Assembly: GCF_035317345.1 (NCBI RefSeq)
Contig: NZ_JAYKTU010000012.1
DNA: 64,000 bases
Reading direction: 5' to 3' (one strand)
Source of the DNA: Cellvibrio fontiphilus
GTDB lineage: Bacteria; Pseudomonadota; Gammaproteobacteria; Pseudomonadales; Cellvibrionaceae
The notes below the pieces were generated by a model that did no database searches, was not told the DNA's origin, and was given only the letters and a program-made list of their open reading frames with translations. This document shows positions 8,225 to 17,677 of this stretch, piece by piece; position 1 is the stretch's first letter, and each line of letters opens with the position of its first letter. Position numbers and translations under genes: made by a program.

Positions 8225-8986
8225 TTATTTAATCGCAATAAGCGACGCAAAATTAAAACACTGAAACCATACATCTACGCTGGAAAAGCCTGCCTGACGT
8301 AAACGTTGGCGATGGATGTCGAGTGTTTCAGGAATTAGATAGTTTTCAATGGCTGCACGTTTTTGCGCAATTTCCAAATCGCTATAGCCATTGGCACGTT
8401 TAAAATTATGGTGGAGTTCGGTCATTAGTTGTTGATGCGGTGCATCATCAAAAGCTACTTTTTCCGAGAGTATGAGTACCCCGCCGGGGTTAAGTCCATT
8501 GCAAATAGCACTCAGAGTCGCGAGGCGCTCTTCAATCGCAATAAATTGTAAAGTGAAATTCAAAACCGCCATTGAGGCATTGGTAATTTCAACTTCCTGG
8601 ATGTTGGCTTCAATAAGTTCAACAGCTACTTCGCCGCTATCGGCCGCAATCACTTGTTGGCAGCGTGCAATCATCGCTGCTGAATTATCTACACCAATAA
8701 TTTTGCAGTTAGCAGCCTGAATGCGATGGCGCATGGAGAGGGTGGCCGCGCCGAGCGAACAACCGAGGTCGTAACAATTGCTATTGGCTTGCGCATAGCG
8801 TTCAGCCAGGTTGCCTATCATATTGATAATAGTGGCGTAGCCGGGAACCGAGCGCTTGATCATGTCCGGAAAAACGTCAACCACGCGCTCATCAAACGCA
8901 AAGCGGCTGACTTCAGCGAGTGGATTGGCGTATATCCGGTCTGGATTATCCGGGTTGGTTGCAGGGCGGTCGCGGTTATCTGTCAT
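8225..8986 (-). CDS. cmoA: carboxy-S-adenosyl-L-methionine synthase CmoA
   Basis: Converts SAM and prephenate to carboxy-SAM, the donor used by CmoB. The protein is 253 aa from the ATG at 8986 (MTDNRDRP). The frame is open to a TTG at 9055, but the family is ~247 aa long and the conserved DRIYANPLAEVSRFAFDERVVDVFPDMI begins just after this Met. The SAM-binding motif CYDLGCSLGAAT and the NFTLQFI segment are present. It is first in the cmoAB operon. Confidence 0.94.
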   Translation of the reverse strand: MTDNRDRPATNPDNPDRIYANPLAEVSRFAFDERVVDVFPDMIKRSVPGYATIINMIGNLAERYAQANSNCYDLGCSLGAATLSMRHRIQAANCKIIGVDNSAAMIARCQQVIAADSGEVAVELIEANIQEVEITNASMAVLNFTLQFIAIEERLATLSAICNGLNPGGVLILSEKVAFDDAPHQQLMTELHHNFKRANGYSDLEIAQKRAAIENYLIPETLDIHRQRLRQAGFSSVDVWFQCFNFASLIAIK

Positions 8987-9140
8987 GGTAAAAAGTGGAA
9001 ACCAGGCGGCGAGTGAATGGAGCGGCATTGTAGCGCCCAAGCCAGATGACAACAAACGCCAGTGTTCATCAAATTGTCATCTTTACGCGGGATTATTTTG
9101 AGACTTAGCCCCTCTCCGTCCGCTGTTAAGTTGTCACCCT

Positions 9141-10922
9141 ATGCACCTGCAGAGCTCTGTTGTTAATTCATCTTTTCTGCACAAGGAATTGCGACGCTTG
9201 ATCGAGTTCAAGCTCCTAACCCCGGTATTCCAGCCGATTATGGCAGTGGAGAACCCGCGCATTATCGGTTATGAAGCTCTGATTCGCGGGCCAGATGACA
9301 GCCCTTTGCACAAACCGGATAGTTTATTTGCCGTTGCTCGCGAGTCACGCTTATTGGCAGTGCTCGAATTTGCTTGCCGCGAGGTTTCCTGTGAACGTTT
9401 TGCGGAGCTGAACTTGCCGGGCAAGCTGTTTCTGAATATGAGCCCGATCAGTTTTACCGACAGTCAATATCGCGATGGAGTCACGCGGGAAATTCTGCAG
9501 CGGGTTGGGCTAAGTGCCGAGCGGTTAGTATTTGAGTTAACTGAAAGCCAGCCACTGGATGAGTTGGATTTGCTCTGCGCTGCCTCAGACCATTTTCAGC
9601 GGCAAGGTTTTGCCGTCGCGCTGGATGATTTGGGGGCAGGTTATGCCGGACTCCGGGTTTGGAGTGAACTCTGCCCGGACTATGTGAAAATTGATCGTCA
9701 TTTTATTTCCGGTATCGATAAAGATCCGGTAAAGCGCGAGTTTGTCCGGGCGATTCTGGACATTGCCCATCGCATGGGGCACAAGGCAATTGCAGAGGGC
9801 ATTGAAACGGCGGCGGAGTTTACAACCCTGGTTGCCATGGGTGTGGATTACGCCCAAGGTTATTTTATTGCGCGCCCTATGGCCCAGCCAGTGGTCGAGC
9901 TCAGTGCGTCATTGGTTCAATTGTCTGGCGTTTCTGCGCGCCGCCATCAGGATCATTTCACTCGTCGCGTCAGTGAAATTGTGGTGGATTCAGCTCCGGT
10001 AGCACCCACAACAACGGCGGAAACCCTAGTGAAAATGTTTCGTGCCGATGTGCGCCTCACCTGCGTTGCGGTAGTCGATCAGGGTAAGCCTCTAGGTATG
10101 GTCAGTCGTGCTGAAATACTCAACGTATTTTCACGCCGTTTTGCCCATGAACTTTATGCGCAAAAACCAGTAGCCGAATTTGTCAGCCCTTCATCGATTA
10201 TTGTTGATGTAAACACAGATCTAAAAACCGTCGGTCAATTAATCAGTGAAGATCCGCAGCAAAATCTGAGTGTTGATTTTATTGTCAGCGATAACAATCA
10301 ATATGTGGGTGTGGGCAAAGTGCGGGATCTATTGCGCTCTATCACTGAAGAGAAATTGCGCGCTGCGCGTCACAGCAACCCACTGACGCAGTTGCCGGGT
10401 AATGTTCCTCTGTACGAATGGGTTGATCATTTACTGTTAAATAAAACCACATTTGTAGTGGCCTATTGCGATATTAATCATTTCAAACCTTTCAATGATG
10501 CATTTGGTTACACTGCTGGCGATGAAGTAATTGTGAGCCTTGGGCGCATTCTGTGTGAGGCGATTGATAGCAAGCAGGATTTTGTAGGGCATGTAGGGGG
10601 TGATGATTTCATCCTGGTATTTTGCGCGCAAAATTGGCAAGAGCGATGCGAGAAGGTGTTAGTGGAATTTGCTCGTATGAGCGCCAGTTTACTGCCGTCT
10701 GATAATGCTGAATTTTGGAGTGCTGATCGCCAGGGGCGACGAAAAAAGTTTGGTGCACTCACCCTGGCCATTGGAGCGGTAGAGCCAGATTTGGAATATT
10801 GCAAAACCCATCACCATGTCTCCCAGTTGTTGGCCGAGGCTAAACAAGCGGCAAAACAAGAGGGGGGCAACAGCCTGTTTTTATCCCGCCGCCGTCAGCC
10901 ATCCTTAGTTCATAATAGTTAA
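9141..10922 (+). CDS. EAL-CBS pair-GGDEF c-di-GMP protein
   Basis: A cytoplasmic 593-aa protein. The N-terminal EAL domain (~20-260) keeps the whole catalytic set: E45 (EALIRGP), Asn in LFLNMSP, ELTES, ALDDLGAGY, VKIDRHF, AEGIE and AQGYF. It should therefore hydrolyse c-di-GMP. A CBS-pair region (~285-415) is the probable nucleotide-sensing module. The C-terminal GGDEF-like domain carries GGDDF (486-490) rather than GG[DE]EF, and SKQD where an RxxD I-site would be, so cyclase activity is doubtful and it may act as a regulatory GTP-binding domain. No membrane segments are seen. It heads a block of signalling genes on the same strand. Confidence 0.88.
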   Translation: MHLQSSVVNSSFLHKELRRLIEFKLLTPVFQPIMAVENPRIIGYEALIRGPDDSPLHKPDSLFAVARESRLLAVLEFACREVSCERFAELNLPGKLFLNMSPISFTDSQYRDGVTREILQRVGLSAERLVFELTESQPLDELDLLCAASDHFQRQGFAVALDDLGAGYAGLRVWSELCPDYVKIDRHFISGIDKDPVKREFVRAILDIAHRMGHKAIAEGIETAAEFTTLVAMGVDYAQGYFIARPMAQPVVELSASLVQLSGVSARRHQDHFTRRVSEIVVDSAPVAPTTTAETLVKMFRADVRLTCVAVVDQGKPLGMVSRAEILNVFSRRFAHELYAQKPVAEFVSPSSIIVDVNTDLKTVGQLISEDPQQNLSVDFIVSDNNQYVGVGKVRDLLRSITEEKLRAARHSNPLTQLPGNVPLYEWVDHLLLNKTTFVVAYCDINHFKPFNDAFGYTAGDEVIVSLGRILCEAIDSKQDFVGHVGGDDFILVFCAQNWQERCEKVLVEFARMSASLLPSDNAEFWSADRQGRRKKFGALTLAIGAVEPDLEYCKTHHHVSQLLAEAKQAAKQEGGNSLFLSRRRQPSLVHNS

Positions 10923-11019
10923 CATAGTATGTAAATTGGTACGGCATTTGCGGTCATTGTCCTAGCGATAGAGGAATCCTGAGCTATCCTTAGCTTGTTT
11001 TCTTTTTGGAGGTGGACTG

Positions 11020-12666
11020 ATGGCCGATCTTGGCTTTTACAAGATGCATGCCCTGATTATTGATGATTTCGAAAATTTTCGTGGCACGCTGTACAAAATG
11101 CTGATGGATTTAGGCATAGGAAACGTCGATTCCGCAGCCTCAGGTGAAGAGGCACTTAGATACTGCAAGGCGCGTCATTACGACCTTATTCTCTGTGATA
11201 ATAATCTGGGTAAAGGGAAAAGTGGCCAGCAGGTGCTGGAAGAGTTACGCTCCACAGACAATCCCTGCGCGGACAGTTTGTTCATCCTGGTGTCTGCCGA
11301 GTCAAGCAAAAGCATTATCATGGCAGCTTACGATTACGAGCCGGATGCCTACCTTGCCAAACCTATTACCCCCAAAGCCTTGGATCAACGTTTGAATCGC
11401 CTGTTTGAGCAGCGGCTGGAGTTGAAGGAAGTTCTTGCCGCGCAAAAGGCCAAAGACGATGATCTGACAATCAGATTGTGTAACGAACTGATTGCCAAAG
11501 GTACTCGCTACACCAACAGCTGCCAAAAAATTCTTGGTCAACTCTACCTTAAGAAAAACAATTTACCTGCTGCAGAAAGCTTGTATCAAAGCGTGCTGGA
11601 TAACCGTGAATTGGAGTGGGCGCAGTTGGGGATGGTTAAAACCCGCTTGGCACAAAATGATCTTTTAGGTGCACAGCAGTGGCTGGAAAATATTCTTCAG
11701 GCAAATCCGCTGTGTATGAAAGCCTATGACCTGAAAGCAGAACTCTTCAAACTCCAGCACAATACCGAAGGCCTGCAAGAGGTTCTGCAGAAAGCGACTG
11801 ATTTATCGCCACTGTCGATTTTGCGGCAACAAGAATTAGGTAATGTTGCACAGCAAAATAACGATCTTCTGACTGCAGCAAATGCACTCAAGCGCGCGGT
11901 TAAATTAGGCGAACATTCCTGTTTCGATAAGGCAGATGTACACGCACAGTTCGCGCAGGCCACTATTGATTTGTTTTCTATTGATAAAGAATTAGCCAAG
12001 CCCTTAGTGAGGGATGCAATTAACTGCGCGGTCAACCTGGAAGATAAGTTTGGCAAAACTAATTTACGCAAGGCGGAGTCGTTGTTGCTGGAAAGTCAGT
12101 TGCAAGTGTGCGCTGGTGATCAGCGCCGGGCGTTGGATGCACTGACCAGCGCGCAATCAGCATTAGGTAATAACAACGATGAAAATGCTTTGTCGGTGCA
12201 AATTGAGATGGTGCGCGCCCTGCGTTTACTGGGGCGCACTGCTGAGGCTCAGGATCGCTTGGCTGAGTTGTTGCACAGGTATGCCAGCAATGAACAGCAA
12301 TTGCAAAAATTGGATGTCTTGCTAGACGAGCCGCGCAGCGAGAAAAATAAACTCATGGTCGCAGAAATCAATAAAAAAGGTATTTCCTATTATAACGCCA
12401 AGGATTTTGCGGCTGCGGCTGATGCCTTCAAGACAGCACTGCAAAAACTACCAAACCATGTCGGTCTGCGTTTGAATTATGTTCAAGCGTTGATTGATAA
12501 ATTGAAAACGAAATTTGATGTCAGCTTGAGTGAAAAAATTCAGCAGACATTTACTAAAACCAGCGGGATTATCTCGCCCCAGCATCCACAATTTCAACGC
12601 TACAAGCAGTTAAATGATGTTTATAGCAGCTTGGTGCGGGCCTATGAAAAACAACAGCGAGGTTGA
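11020..12666 (+). CDS. receiver-TPR response regulator
   Basis: A 548-aa protein with an N-terminal receiver (~8-135) showing D15-D16, phospho-acceptor D60 (ILCDNNLG), S92 and K114 (LAKPI). The rest is a long helical array of tetratricopeptide-like repeats (for example GQLYLKKNNLPAAESLYQSVL, and YYNAKDFAAAADAFKTALQKLPNH near 455-480). No DNA-binding or enzymatic domain is present, so output is most likely by protein-protein contact. GGAGG lies before the ATG. The stop overlaps the next gene's first possible ATG by one base, so it is probably coupled to the kinase downstream, its likely phosphodonor. The pathway is unknown. Confidence 0.82.
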   Translation: MADLGFYKMHALIIDDFENFRGTLYKMLMDLGIGNVDSAASGEEALRYCKARHYDLILCDNNLGKGKSGQQVLEELRSTDNPCADSLFILVSAESSKSIIMAAYDYEPDAYLAKPITPKALDQRLNRLFEQRLELKEVLAAQKAKDDDLTIRLCNELIAKGTRYTNSCQKILGQLYLKKNNLPAAESLYQSVLDNRELEWAQLGMVKTRLAQNDLLGAQQWLENILQANPLCMKAYDLKAELFKLQHNTEGLQEVLQKATDLSPLSILRQQELGNVAQQNNDLLTAANALKRAVKLGEHSCFDKADVHAQFAQATIDLFSIDKELAKPLVRDAINCAVNLEDKFGKTNLRKAESLLLESQLQVCAGDQRRALDALTSAQSALGNNNDENALSVQIEMVRALRLLGRTAEAQDRLAELLHRYASNEQQLQKLDVLLDEPRSEKNKLMVAEINKKGISYYNAKDFAAAADAFKTALQKLPNHVGLRLNYVQALIDKLKTKFDVSLSEKIQQTFTKTSGIISPQHPQFQRYKQLNDVYSSLVRAYEKQQRG

Positions 12667-12668
12667 TG

Positions 12669-13391
12669 ATGGATTTTAAATCAAGCCCACACAATCCCGA
12701 TGAGGGTTACGATCAGGTGCCTATTGATTTTTCATTTGTGCTGGCATCCAGTGTTCATGACATGAAAAATTCATTGGGTATGCTGCTTAATACCCTCTCT
12801 GCAATGGTGGAGGCATCACCTCCTAAAGATGCCCAGCAAGCTAAATTTTTTTCTACGCTGGAGTACGAAGCGGCGCGTATAAATGGTGAGCTGGTACAGT
12901 TGTTATCGCTCTATAAAATGGATGAGAAAACACTTTCTGTGGTGATTGATGAGCATCATTTAATAGATGTGATTGATGAGCAAGTGGCTCGCAATGATGC
13001 TTTGTTGAAATCGCGTAACATCCGCATAGAGGTAGATTGCGACTCCGACTTGGCGTGGTATTTTGATGCTGAGTTACTGGGTGGGGTGTTAAATAATTTA
13101 CTGGTTAATTGTGCTCGTTACTCGCGCGAACGATTATTAATTATTGTGCGTGAGGAGAATGGATTCATCTCCATCAGTGTTGCCGATGACGGGCAGGGTT
13201 ACCCTGAGAGTATGCTGATGGGCGCATCCAATCAAGCTGGCGTGTCTTTCCAGTCCGGCAACACACGGTTGGGTTTGCTGTTTGCGCGCAAGGTACTTTC
13301 TTTGCACAAGTCCCGGCGCGGTCAGGGTTACATGACAATTGAAAATGGTGGGCCATTGGGCGGCGGAGTTCTGACTTTGCATTTGCCCTAA
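12669..13391 (+). CDS. soluble histidine kinase partner of the receiver-TPR protein
   Basis: A 240-aa kinase without membrane segments or a sensor domain. The phospho-acceptor region has H30 in SSVHDMKNSLG, then an N box (NNLLVNCARYS), G1 (DDGQGYPE) and G2 (TRLGLLFARKV), so the ATPase site looks complete. Two adjacent ATGs (12666 and 12669) are possible; GAGG is 6 nt before the second, which I use, while the first overlaps the upstream TGA. With no sensor of its own it must be activated by a partner, perhaps through the TPR array of its neighbour. That partnership is inferred from coupling alone. Confidence 0.75.
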   Translation: MDFKSSPHNPDEGYDQVPIDFSFVLASSVHDMKNSLGMLLNTLSAMVEASPPKDAQQAKFFSTLEYEAARINGELVQLLSLYKMDEKTLSVVIDEHHLIDVIDEQVARNDALLKSRNIRIEVDCDSDLAWYFDAELLGGVLNNLLVNCARYSRERLLIIVREENGFISISVADDGQGYPESMLMGASNQAGVSFQSGNTRLGLLFARKVLSLHKSRRGQGYMTIENGGPLGGGVLTLHLP

Positions 13392-13503
13392 GTTATCGGC
13401 CATAAAGATCCTGTTCATTTGTCTTTGGCGGCGAGAAGGTTGAAATCGACCTGAGGCTGCTGCATCATCGCTTGCTGTTTTGTTAGTTTTCAGGTCAATA
13501 CCT

Positions 13504-14391
13504 ATGCTTAAAATCCGCTTTAAAGACAATAAATACAATGCGGTATGGTTAGTGGAACCCAAAATTACCATAGGTCGCTCGGCTACCAACGCTTTGGTAA
13601 TCGATGACCCTTTGGTCAGCGACTTACATATGGAAGTGTTGGTCGACAACGAGCATCTCACCCTGCGCAACCTGGTTCCCTTGCAGCCCGTTGCAGTCAA
13701 TGGGCAAAAAGTGAATGGTGCTTGCGAACTTAAACCGGGCGATGAAATAACTATCGGCGCGGTTGAGCTAGTGGTTATCGATCCCAAGCGGGAAGCGCGG
13801 TTGGCTGCTACGCCACCGGCAGAAGGCACTCAGGTTCGCATCCCCAAAACCACTGGTTGGTCGCTTAAAGCGAACCACAGTGCATTAGCCAATCGCGTAT
13901 TTCCGCTTAAAGAGCTCACCACTATCGGCCGCTCCAGCGAGTGTGATATCAGCTTGCCTGCGGCACATTTGTCCAGGCGTCACGCCCAGTTACAAATTAT
14001 TGATGGAATGTTGTTCGTTAAAGATCTGGACTCAGCCAACGGAACTTTTTTAAACGGTAAACGTGTGGCTGAGGCGAGAGTGAAGCGTGGCGATGAGCTG
14101 CGTTTTGACGCCTTGAGTTTTGGGGTAATAGGGCCTGCGGACGATTTGGCCAAAACTACCCTGCGCAAAGTGACACCCCAAGCATCAATATCCGGCGCTG
14201 CAGCGGTCGCTCCAAAGGCTCGCTTCGAACGCACTCCGGGTGCATCGCGCTCTTCTTCTGTGAACCGGGCTCCTGCGAGCGCTCAGGGCAAAGCAGAGGT
14301 TGGTCAGGGGAGTAAAGGTAAATTCGGCTGGGTGATACTCAGTGTGCTGGCATTTGCAGTTATAACGACCCTTATCTTAACGCGCAAATAA
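13504..14391 (+). CDS. twin-FHA tail-anchored protein
   Basis: A 295-aa protein with two forkhead-associated domains, which bind phosphothreonine peptides. FHA1 (~1-95) has IGRS at 23-26 and SDLH at 39-42. FHA2 (~115-210) is fully canonical with IGRS 141-144, SRRH 157-160 and NGT 179-181. A Ser/Ala-rich linker (~215-272) leads to a single C-terminal membrane helix (274-291) ending in TRK, so the FHA domains face the cytoplasm. I start at the ATG at 13504, which has AGGT upstream. No Ser/Thr kinase gene is present in this window, so the phosphoprotein partner is encoded elsewhere or is not classical. Confidence 0.8.
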   Translation: MLKIRFKDNKYNAVWLVEPKITIGRSATNALVIDDPLVSDLHMEVLVDNEHLTLRNLVPLQPVAVNGQKVNGACELKPGDEITIGAVELVVIDPKREARLAATPPAEGTQVRIPKTTGWSLKANHSALANRVFPLKELTTIGRSSECDISLPAAHLSRRHAQLQIIDGMLFVKDLDSANGTFLNGKRVAEARVKRGDELRFDALSFGVIGPADDLAKTTLRKVTPQASISGAAAVAPKARFERTPGASRSSSVNRAPASAQGKAEVGQGSKGKFGWVILSVLAFAVITTLILTRK

Positions 14392-14463
14392 GTCTTTAAG
14401 AATTAGGCTAGCCGGCCGCTAACCTGTCATGCAACTACACCGCGACGGCTTACAGGTGACATC

Positions 14464-15801
14464 ATGACCATTTCTTCGCTCAACAACTTTGCTACAAATT
14501 TGCCCTCAAGCGGCTCACAAGGGCTTCCTGGATCTAAGGGGCAAGCTTCTGTCGATACTCTGGTCAGTTTGAACCTGGAATCGCTGCGGCGTGTTGATAC
14601 CCAAGGTATGAGCTACGAGGAGAAGCGGCAAACCGCGCTTCAAGTTGTGAATAAAATCCTCTCCATGGCCTACGAAAAAATTGCTTCCAAGGGGCAAGCT
14701 GCTGCTGAAGAGTACGCCACCTTTGAACCACTGACCGCAGAAAAAGTTGCCAATAACATTTTGGGTTTTATTGAGCGGCGCCTGCAAATGGATGTTGCTG
14801 AGGGAGCCACTCAAGAAGAGTTGCAAACACGTTTGGAGGCTGGTTTGTCTGGCTTTAAAAAAGGTTTCGCGGAAGCCAGCGAAAAGCTTGAAGCCCTGAG
14901 CCTTCTTTCTCCCGAGATTAAAACTGACATAGGTAAAACCTACGATTTGGTGATTGAAGGTGTCGACGAGTTAAGAGCTAAATTTATTGAATCAGCAACC
15001 GTTGCGCCAATTGCCGGTAGTGAAGCTGGAGTCGTCAAGAATCAGCCAACTGTCAGAGCGGAGCCAGTGGCTTCCAATCTTAAATCATCAGCTACAACAG
15101 CACCTCTGTCACTCGAAGTGCCTGCATTTATTCCAGCACCTTCGTCTTATTTGGGTTACGCCAATTATGAATATGGGCGTGCCCGTGAATTCAGTTTTGA
15201 GTTGACTACAAAAGAGGGGGATAAGGTCACTATCAAGGCCGCTTCCAGCGAAGGTCTTGCGGTCGAAGCTGGTCGGGCAGGGCGCGGGAGTGAATCAGTA
15301 AGTGCGATGAATGGCAGTTATAGTGCTAGCCAGTCCTTCTCATTGATCATCGAAGGGGATTTGAGTGAGGCGGAGTTGGTGGCTATTAATGATTTGTTAG
15401 GTCGTGTGAATAATCTAGCTGATCAATTTTTTACCGGTGATTTGGACGGCGCTTTTGCAAAAGCGATGGAGTTGGGTTATGACTCATCCCAGATTGGTAG
15501 TTTTGCCCTAAACCTTGCGCAAGCTGAAATTCAACAAGTTACCAAGGCTTATGAGGCTTTTGAGCCAAGCACTGCTGGAAGTGGCAACAAGTTTGGTCTA
15601 AACAACGATTCACTTTTGCCTCTGGGTAATTTCATTCGCGATCTGCTCGATAGTTTGGATCGTGCCTCAGTATTTGCTGAGCCGGAGAAATTGCTGACAA
15701 ATATTGCTGAAAAAATGACAGACGATACAACCGAGGGGCAAACACAGGCACATCGTTTTAGTGGTTTTATGAAACAAATCTTCGGCTTGGAATTAAGTTA
15801 A
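14464..15801 (+). CDS. probable DUF5610-domain protein, function unknown
   Basis: A 445-aa, Ser/Ala-rich protein with no signal peptide or membrane segment. The helical region at ~40-180 (YEEKRQTALQVVNKILSMAYEKI, then FEPLTAEKVANNILGFIERRLQ) resembles the domain of unknown function annotated as DUF5610; I recall this from general knowledge and cannot verify it here. The second half contains a beta-type segment (REFSFELTTKEGDKVTIKA, ~243-261) followed by helices. It follows the FHA gene by 72 nt on the same strand and may be co-transcribed. No function is proposed. Confidence 0.6.
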   Translation: MTISSLNNFATNLPSSGSQGLPGSKGQASVDTLVSLNLESLRRVDTQGMSYEEKRQTALQVVNKILSMAYEKIASKGQAAAEEYATFEPLTAEKVANNILGFIERRLQMDVAEGATQEELQTRLEAGLSGFKKGFAEASEKLEALSLLSPEIKTDIGKTYDLVIEGVDELRAKFIESATVAPIAGSEAGVVKNQPTVRAEPVASNLKSSATTAPLSLEVPAFIPAPSSYLGYANYEYGRAREFSFELTTKEGDKVTIKAASSEGLAVEAGRAGRGSESVSAMNGSYSASQSFSLIIEGDLSEAELVAINDLLGRVNNLADQFFTGDLDGAFAKAMELGYDSSQIGSFALNLAQAEIQQVTKAYEAFEPSTAGSGNKFGLNNDSLLPLGNFIRDLLDSLDRASVFAEPEKLLTNIAEKMTDDTTEGQTQAHRFSGFMKQIFGLELS

Positions 15802-15874
15802 TTCTCTTGGCTAATTTTTAGCTGTAGCTCAGTTAAGGCGCTGTTAAAATGGTGTTTTAATCTGGACTCAAAGT

Positions 15875-16123
15875 ATGAAAGCTATTTATTTGTATTCAAC
15901 ACCAGGCTGCCATCTGTGTGAGCTTGCGCGGGAGATTGTAGATCCGCTGTTAGGCAATTATGTGGTAACACTCGAAGAAATTGACATTGCCCAATCGGAC
16001 GAGCTTATTGAGCGTTACGGTGTAAAAATTCCCGTGCTTAAATCCCCGCATCATCTTGAAGAGTTGTGTTGGCCTTTTGATACACATCAAGCGGCTGCTT
16101 TTTTGGAGCGAGTGACTGTTTGA
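15875..16123 (+). CDS. glutaredoxin-like thiol protein (DUF836-type)
   Basis: A small 82-aa thioredoxin-fold protein. The active-site CHLC is at residues 13-16 (STPGCHLCELA), followed by IDIAQSDELIERYGVKIPVL, with the cis-proline next to the IPV strand. Length and motif fit the glutaredoxin-like family PF05768. The substrate is unknown. It is convergent with the EAL-HDOD gene. Confidence 0.8.
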   Translation: MKAIYLYSTPGCHLCELAREIVDPLLGNYVVTLEEIDIAQSDELIERYGVKIPVLKSPHHLEELCWPFDTHQAAAFLERVTV

Positions 16124-16136
16124 TGATGTGATTGAT

Positions 16137-16167
16137 CCCAGAGAAAAGTCGATGCTCTTTCTCTGGG
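16137..16167. terminator. hairpin between convergent genes
   Basis: A 10-bp perfect stem (16137-16146 with 16158-16167) lies between the stops of the glutaredoxin-like gene and the EAL-HDOD gene. There is no good T-tract on either strand, so it may work with Rho or only shield the 3' ends. Confidence 0.45.
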
Positions 16168-16168
16168 G

Positions 16169-17404
16169 TTAGCTTCCTTGATTCAGACTGAGTGTCTGCA
16201 TGGTTTCAGCAACCCAGCGCAGTGCGTCTATGTAAATGTCAGCCAGATTTTCGGGATTAATTCCCAGTTTGGTTAGGTGTTCCCAATCAATGTCCTGCCA
16301 GTGACCTTGCTCATGTAATTGCACTATCTCCAGCACTTGCCCCTCTGGGCCAGAGTGACTGAGCATCGCCTGGTTTAGGGCATCGCTTAATGATAAGTTT
16401 CGTAGTAGCTCTTCCAGCGGTGTATCCAGAAAAGCATCAAGGGTAGATAAAAGACCCACGGTAAAATAAGAATCAGGCCGGGACCTCTGGTAAATTTTTG
16501 AAGCGATTAATTCGCACATACGTGCGCGCGTTAAGGCGGTTATGCTTAGTTCGTGAGGTTTTCCGCTTAGGTTGGACAGCGCCAACAAGTTGACCCAATT
16601 TCTGAGTTTGGTTAATCCGAGCAACATAATGGCTTGGCGCAGCGAGTCAACATTTCTTGATAAACCAAAAGCCGCAGAGTTGACCAGGCGCAGCAGCTTG
16701 AAACTCAACAATGTGTCGCGCGCAATCATGCGTTCTACTTGATCCAAGGGTATATCCGGATCGTGTAATGCAGAAAGCAGCTGCAACACGGACTGTTTAT
16801 TTTCGGAAATCTTTCGTCCACTGATAACTCTCGGTTTGGCTAAAAAATATCCCTGAAAAAGGTCAAAACCCATGGTTTTGCATTTTTCGAACATCTCATA
16901 GGTTTCCACTTTTTCGGCAATCAAGGTGAGACCAAATGATTTCAAGTGACGCACATGTTCACTGAGTTTTTCTGGCGAAAGTGCCAGGACATCCAGCTTG
17001 ACTATGTCAGCGTAAGGAACCAAGCCCTCAGTGTCGCTACTTAATTCAAAATCATCCAGCGCGATGGTGTAACCCTGCTCGCGCAATTGCTGTAAAGAAT
17101 ACAGCATGGCTGCATCGATTGTTTGCCCCTCTAATACTTCAATCACCAGCTTTTGTTTTCCAAAAGGTGGTGGGCTAGTGAGCAGGGCGCGGGTAAAGTT
17201 CACATAGGCTTTGTGTGAACCAACTACTTCATCGATAGAAAGCTCAGTGAATGCATTTAATAACACCTGCGAGCTGGCGGCATCGCCATCAGAAGTTGAA
17301 ATGAACTTCAAATCGCTGTTGCGGCACAGCAATTCATAAGCAACAACTTTCATATTGCCATCAAAAATAGGTTGGCGTGCTAGTAGCGGTGTATGTTCGC
17401 TCAT
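16169..17404 (-). CDS. EAL-HDOD signalling protein (CdgJ/YuxH type)
   Basis: A 411-aa cytoplasmic protein. The EAL domain (~1-205) has ELL in place of EAL (E24), but the other key residues can be followed: VNFT, EVLE, ALDDF, VKLDVL, AEKVE and FQGYF. Some catalytic capacity is therefore possible, though many EAL-HDOD proteins are inactive as esterases. The HDOD domain (~205-400; SFKLLRLVNSAAFG, IMLLGLTKLRNW) is a non-catalytic HD relative used for protein contacts. Vibrio CdgJ has the same architecture and affects motility, which would suit the neighbouring cheV. That role is inference. Confidence 0.82.
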   Translation of the reverse strand: MSEHTPLLARQPIFDGNMKVVAYELLCRNSDLKFISTSDGDAASSQVLLNAFTELSIDEVVGSHKAYVNFTRALLTSPPPFGKQKLVIEVLEGQTIDAAMLYSLQQLREQGYTIALDDFELSSDTEGLVPYADIVKLDVLALSPEKLSEHVRHLKSFGLTLIAEKVETYEMFEKCKTMGFDLFQGYFLAKPRVISGRKISENKQSVLQLLSALHDPDIPLDQVERMIARDTLLSFKLLRLVNSAAFGLSRNVDSLRQAIMLLGLTKLRNWVNLLALSNLSGKPHELSITALTRARMCELIASKIYQRSRPDSYFTVGLLSTLDAFLDTPLEELLRNLSLSDALNQAMLSHSGPEGQVLEIVQLHEQGHWQDIDWEHLTKLGINPENLADIYIDALRWVAETMQTLSLNQGS

Positions 17405-17677
17405 CTGGGCTCAATCATTTCAGAGAAACCGGGGTGTGATTATTATTAGCATAGAATCTCAACTATCCAATGTAGTTGGAAGTTGTTTCTAGTCTGACAA
17501 AAAGAGTATATCGCTATTTGAGTGGGATACAGCCTTTTTGTGTTGGGTTTTGTTATTTAGAAATCCACGGTTATTTTTGGCTATACTGAAAAACAATCAG
17601 ATGAAGACTTGAATGGTTTACATACAACCTGCGGTAGATTCATTTGAATGCAATTTTATCGACTATAAGGTAGCAGA

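Noticed and set aside
8987..9055. N-terminal extension of CmoA from a TTG
   Set aside because: Adds 23 non-conserved residues; the family length fits the internal ATG.
13137..13829. 230-aa minus-strand open frame across the kinase/FHA junction
   Set aside because: Overlaps two genes that carry clear domains; composition looks like a shadow frame.
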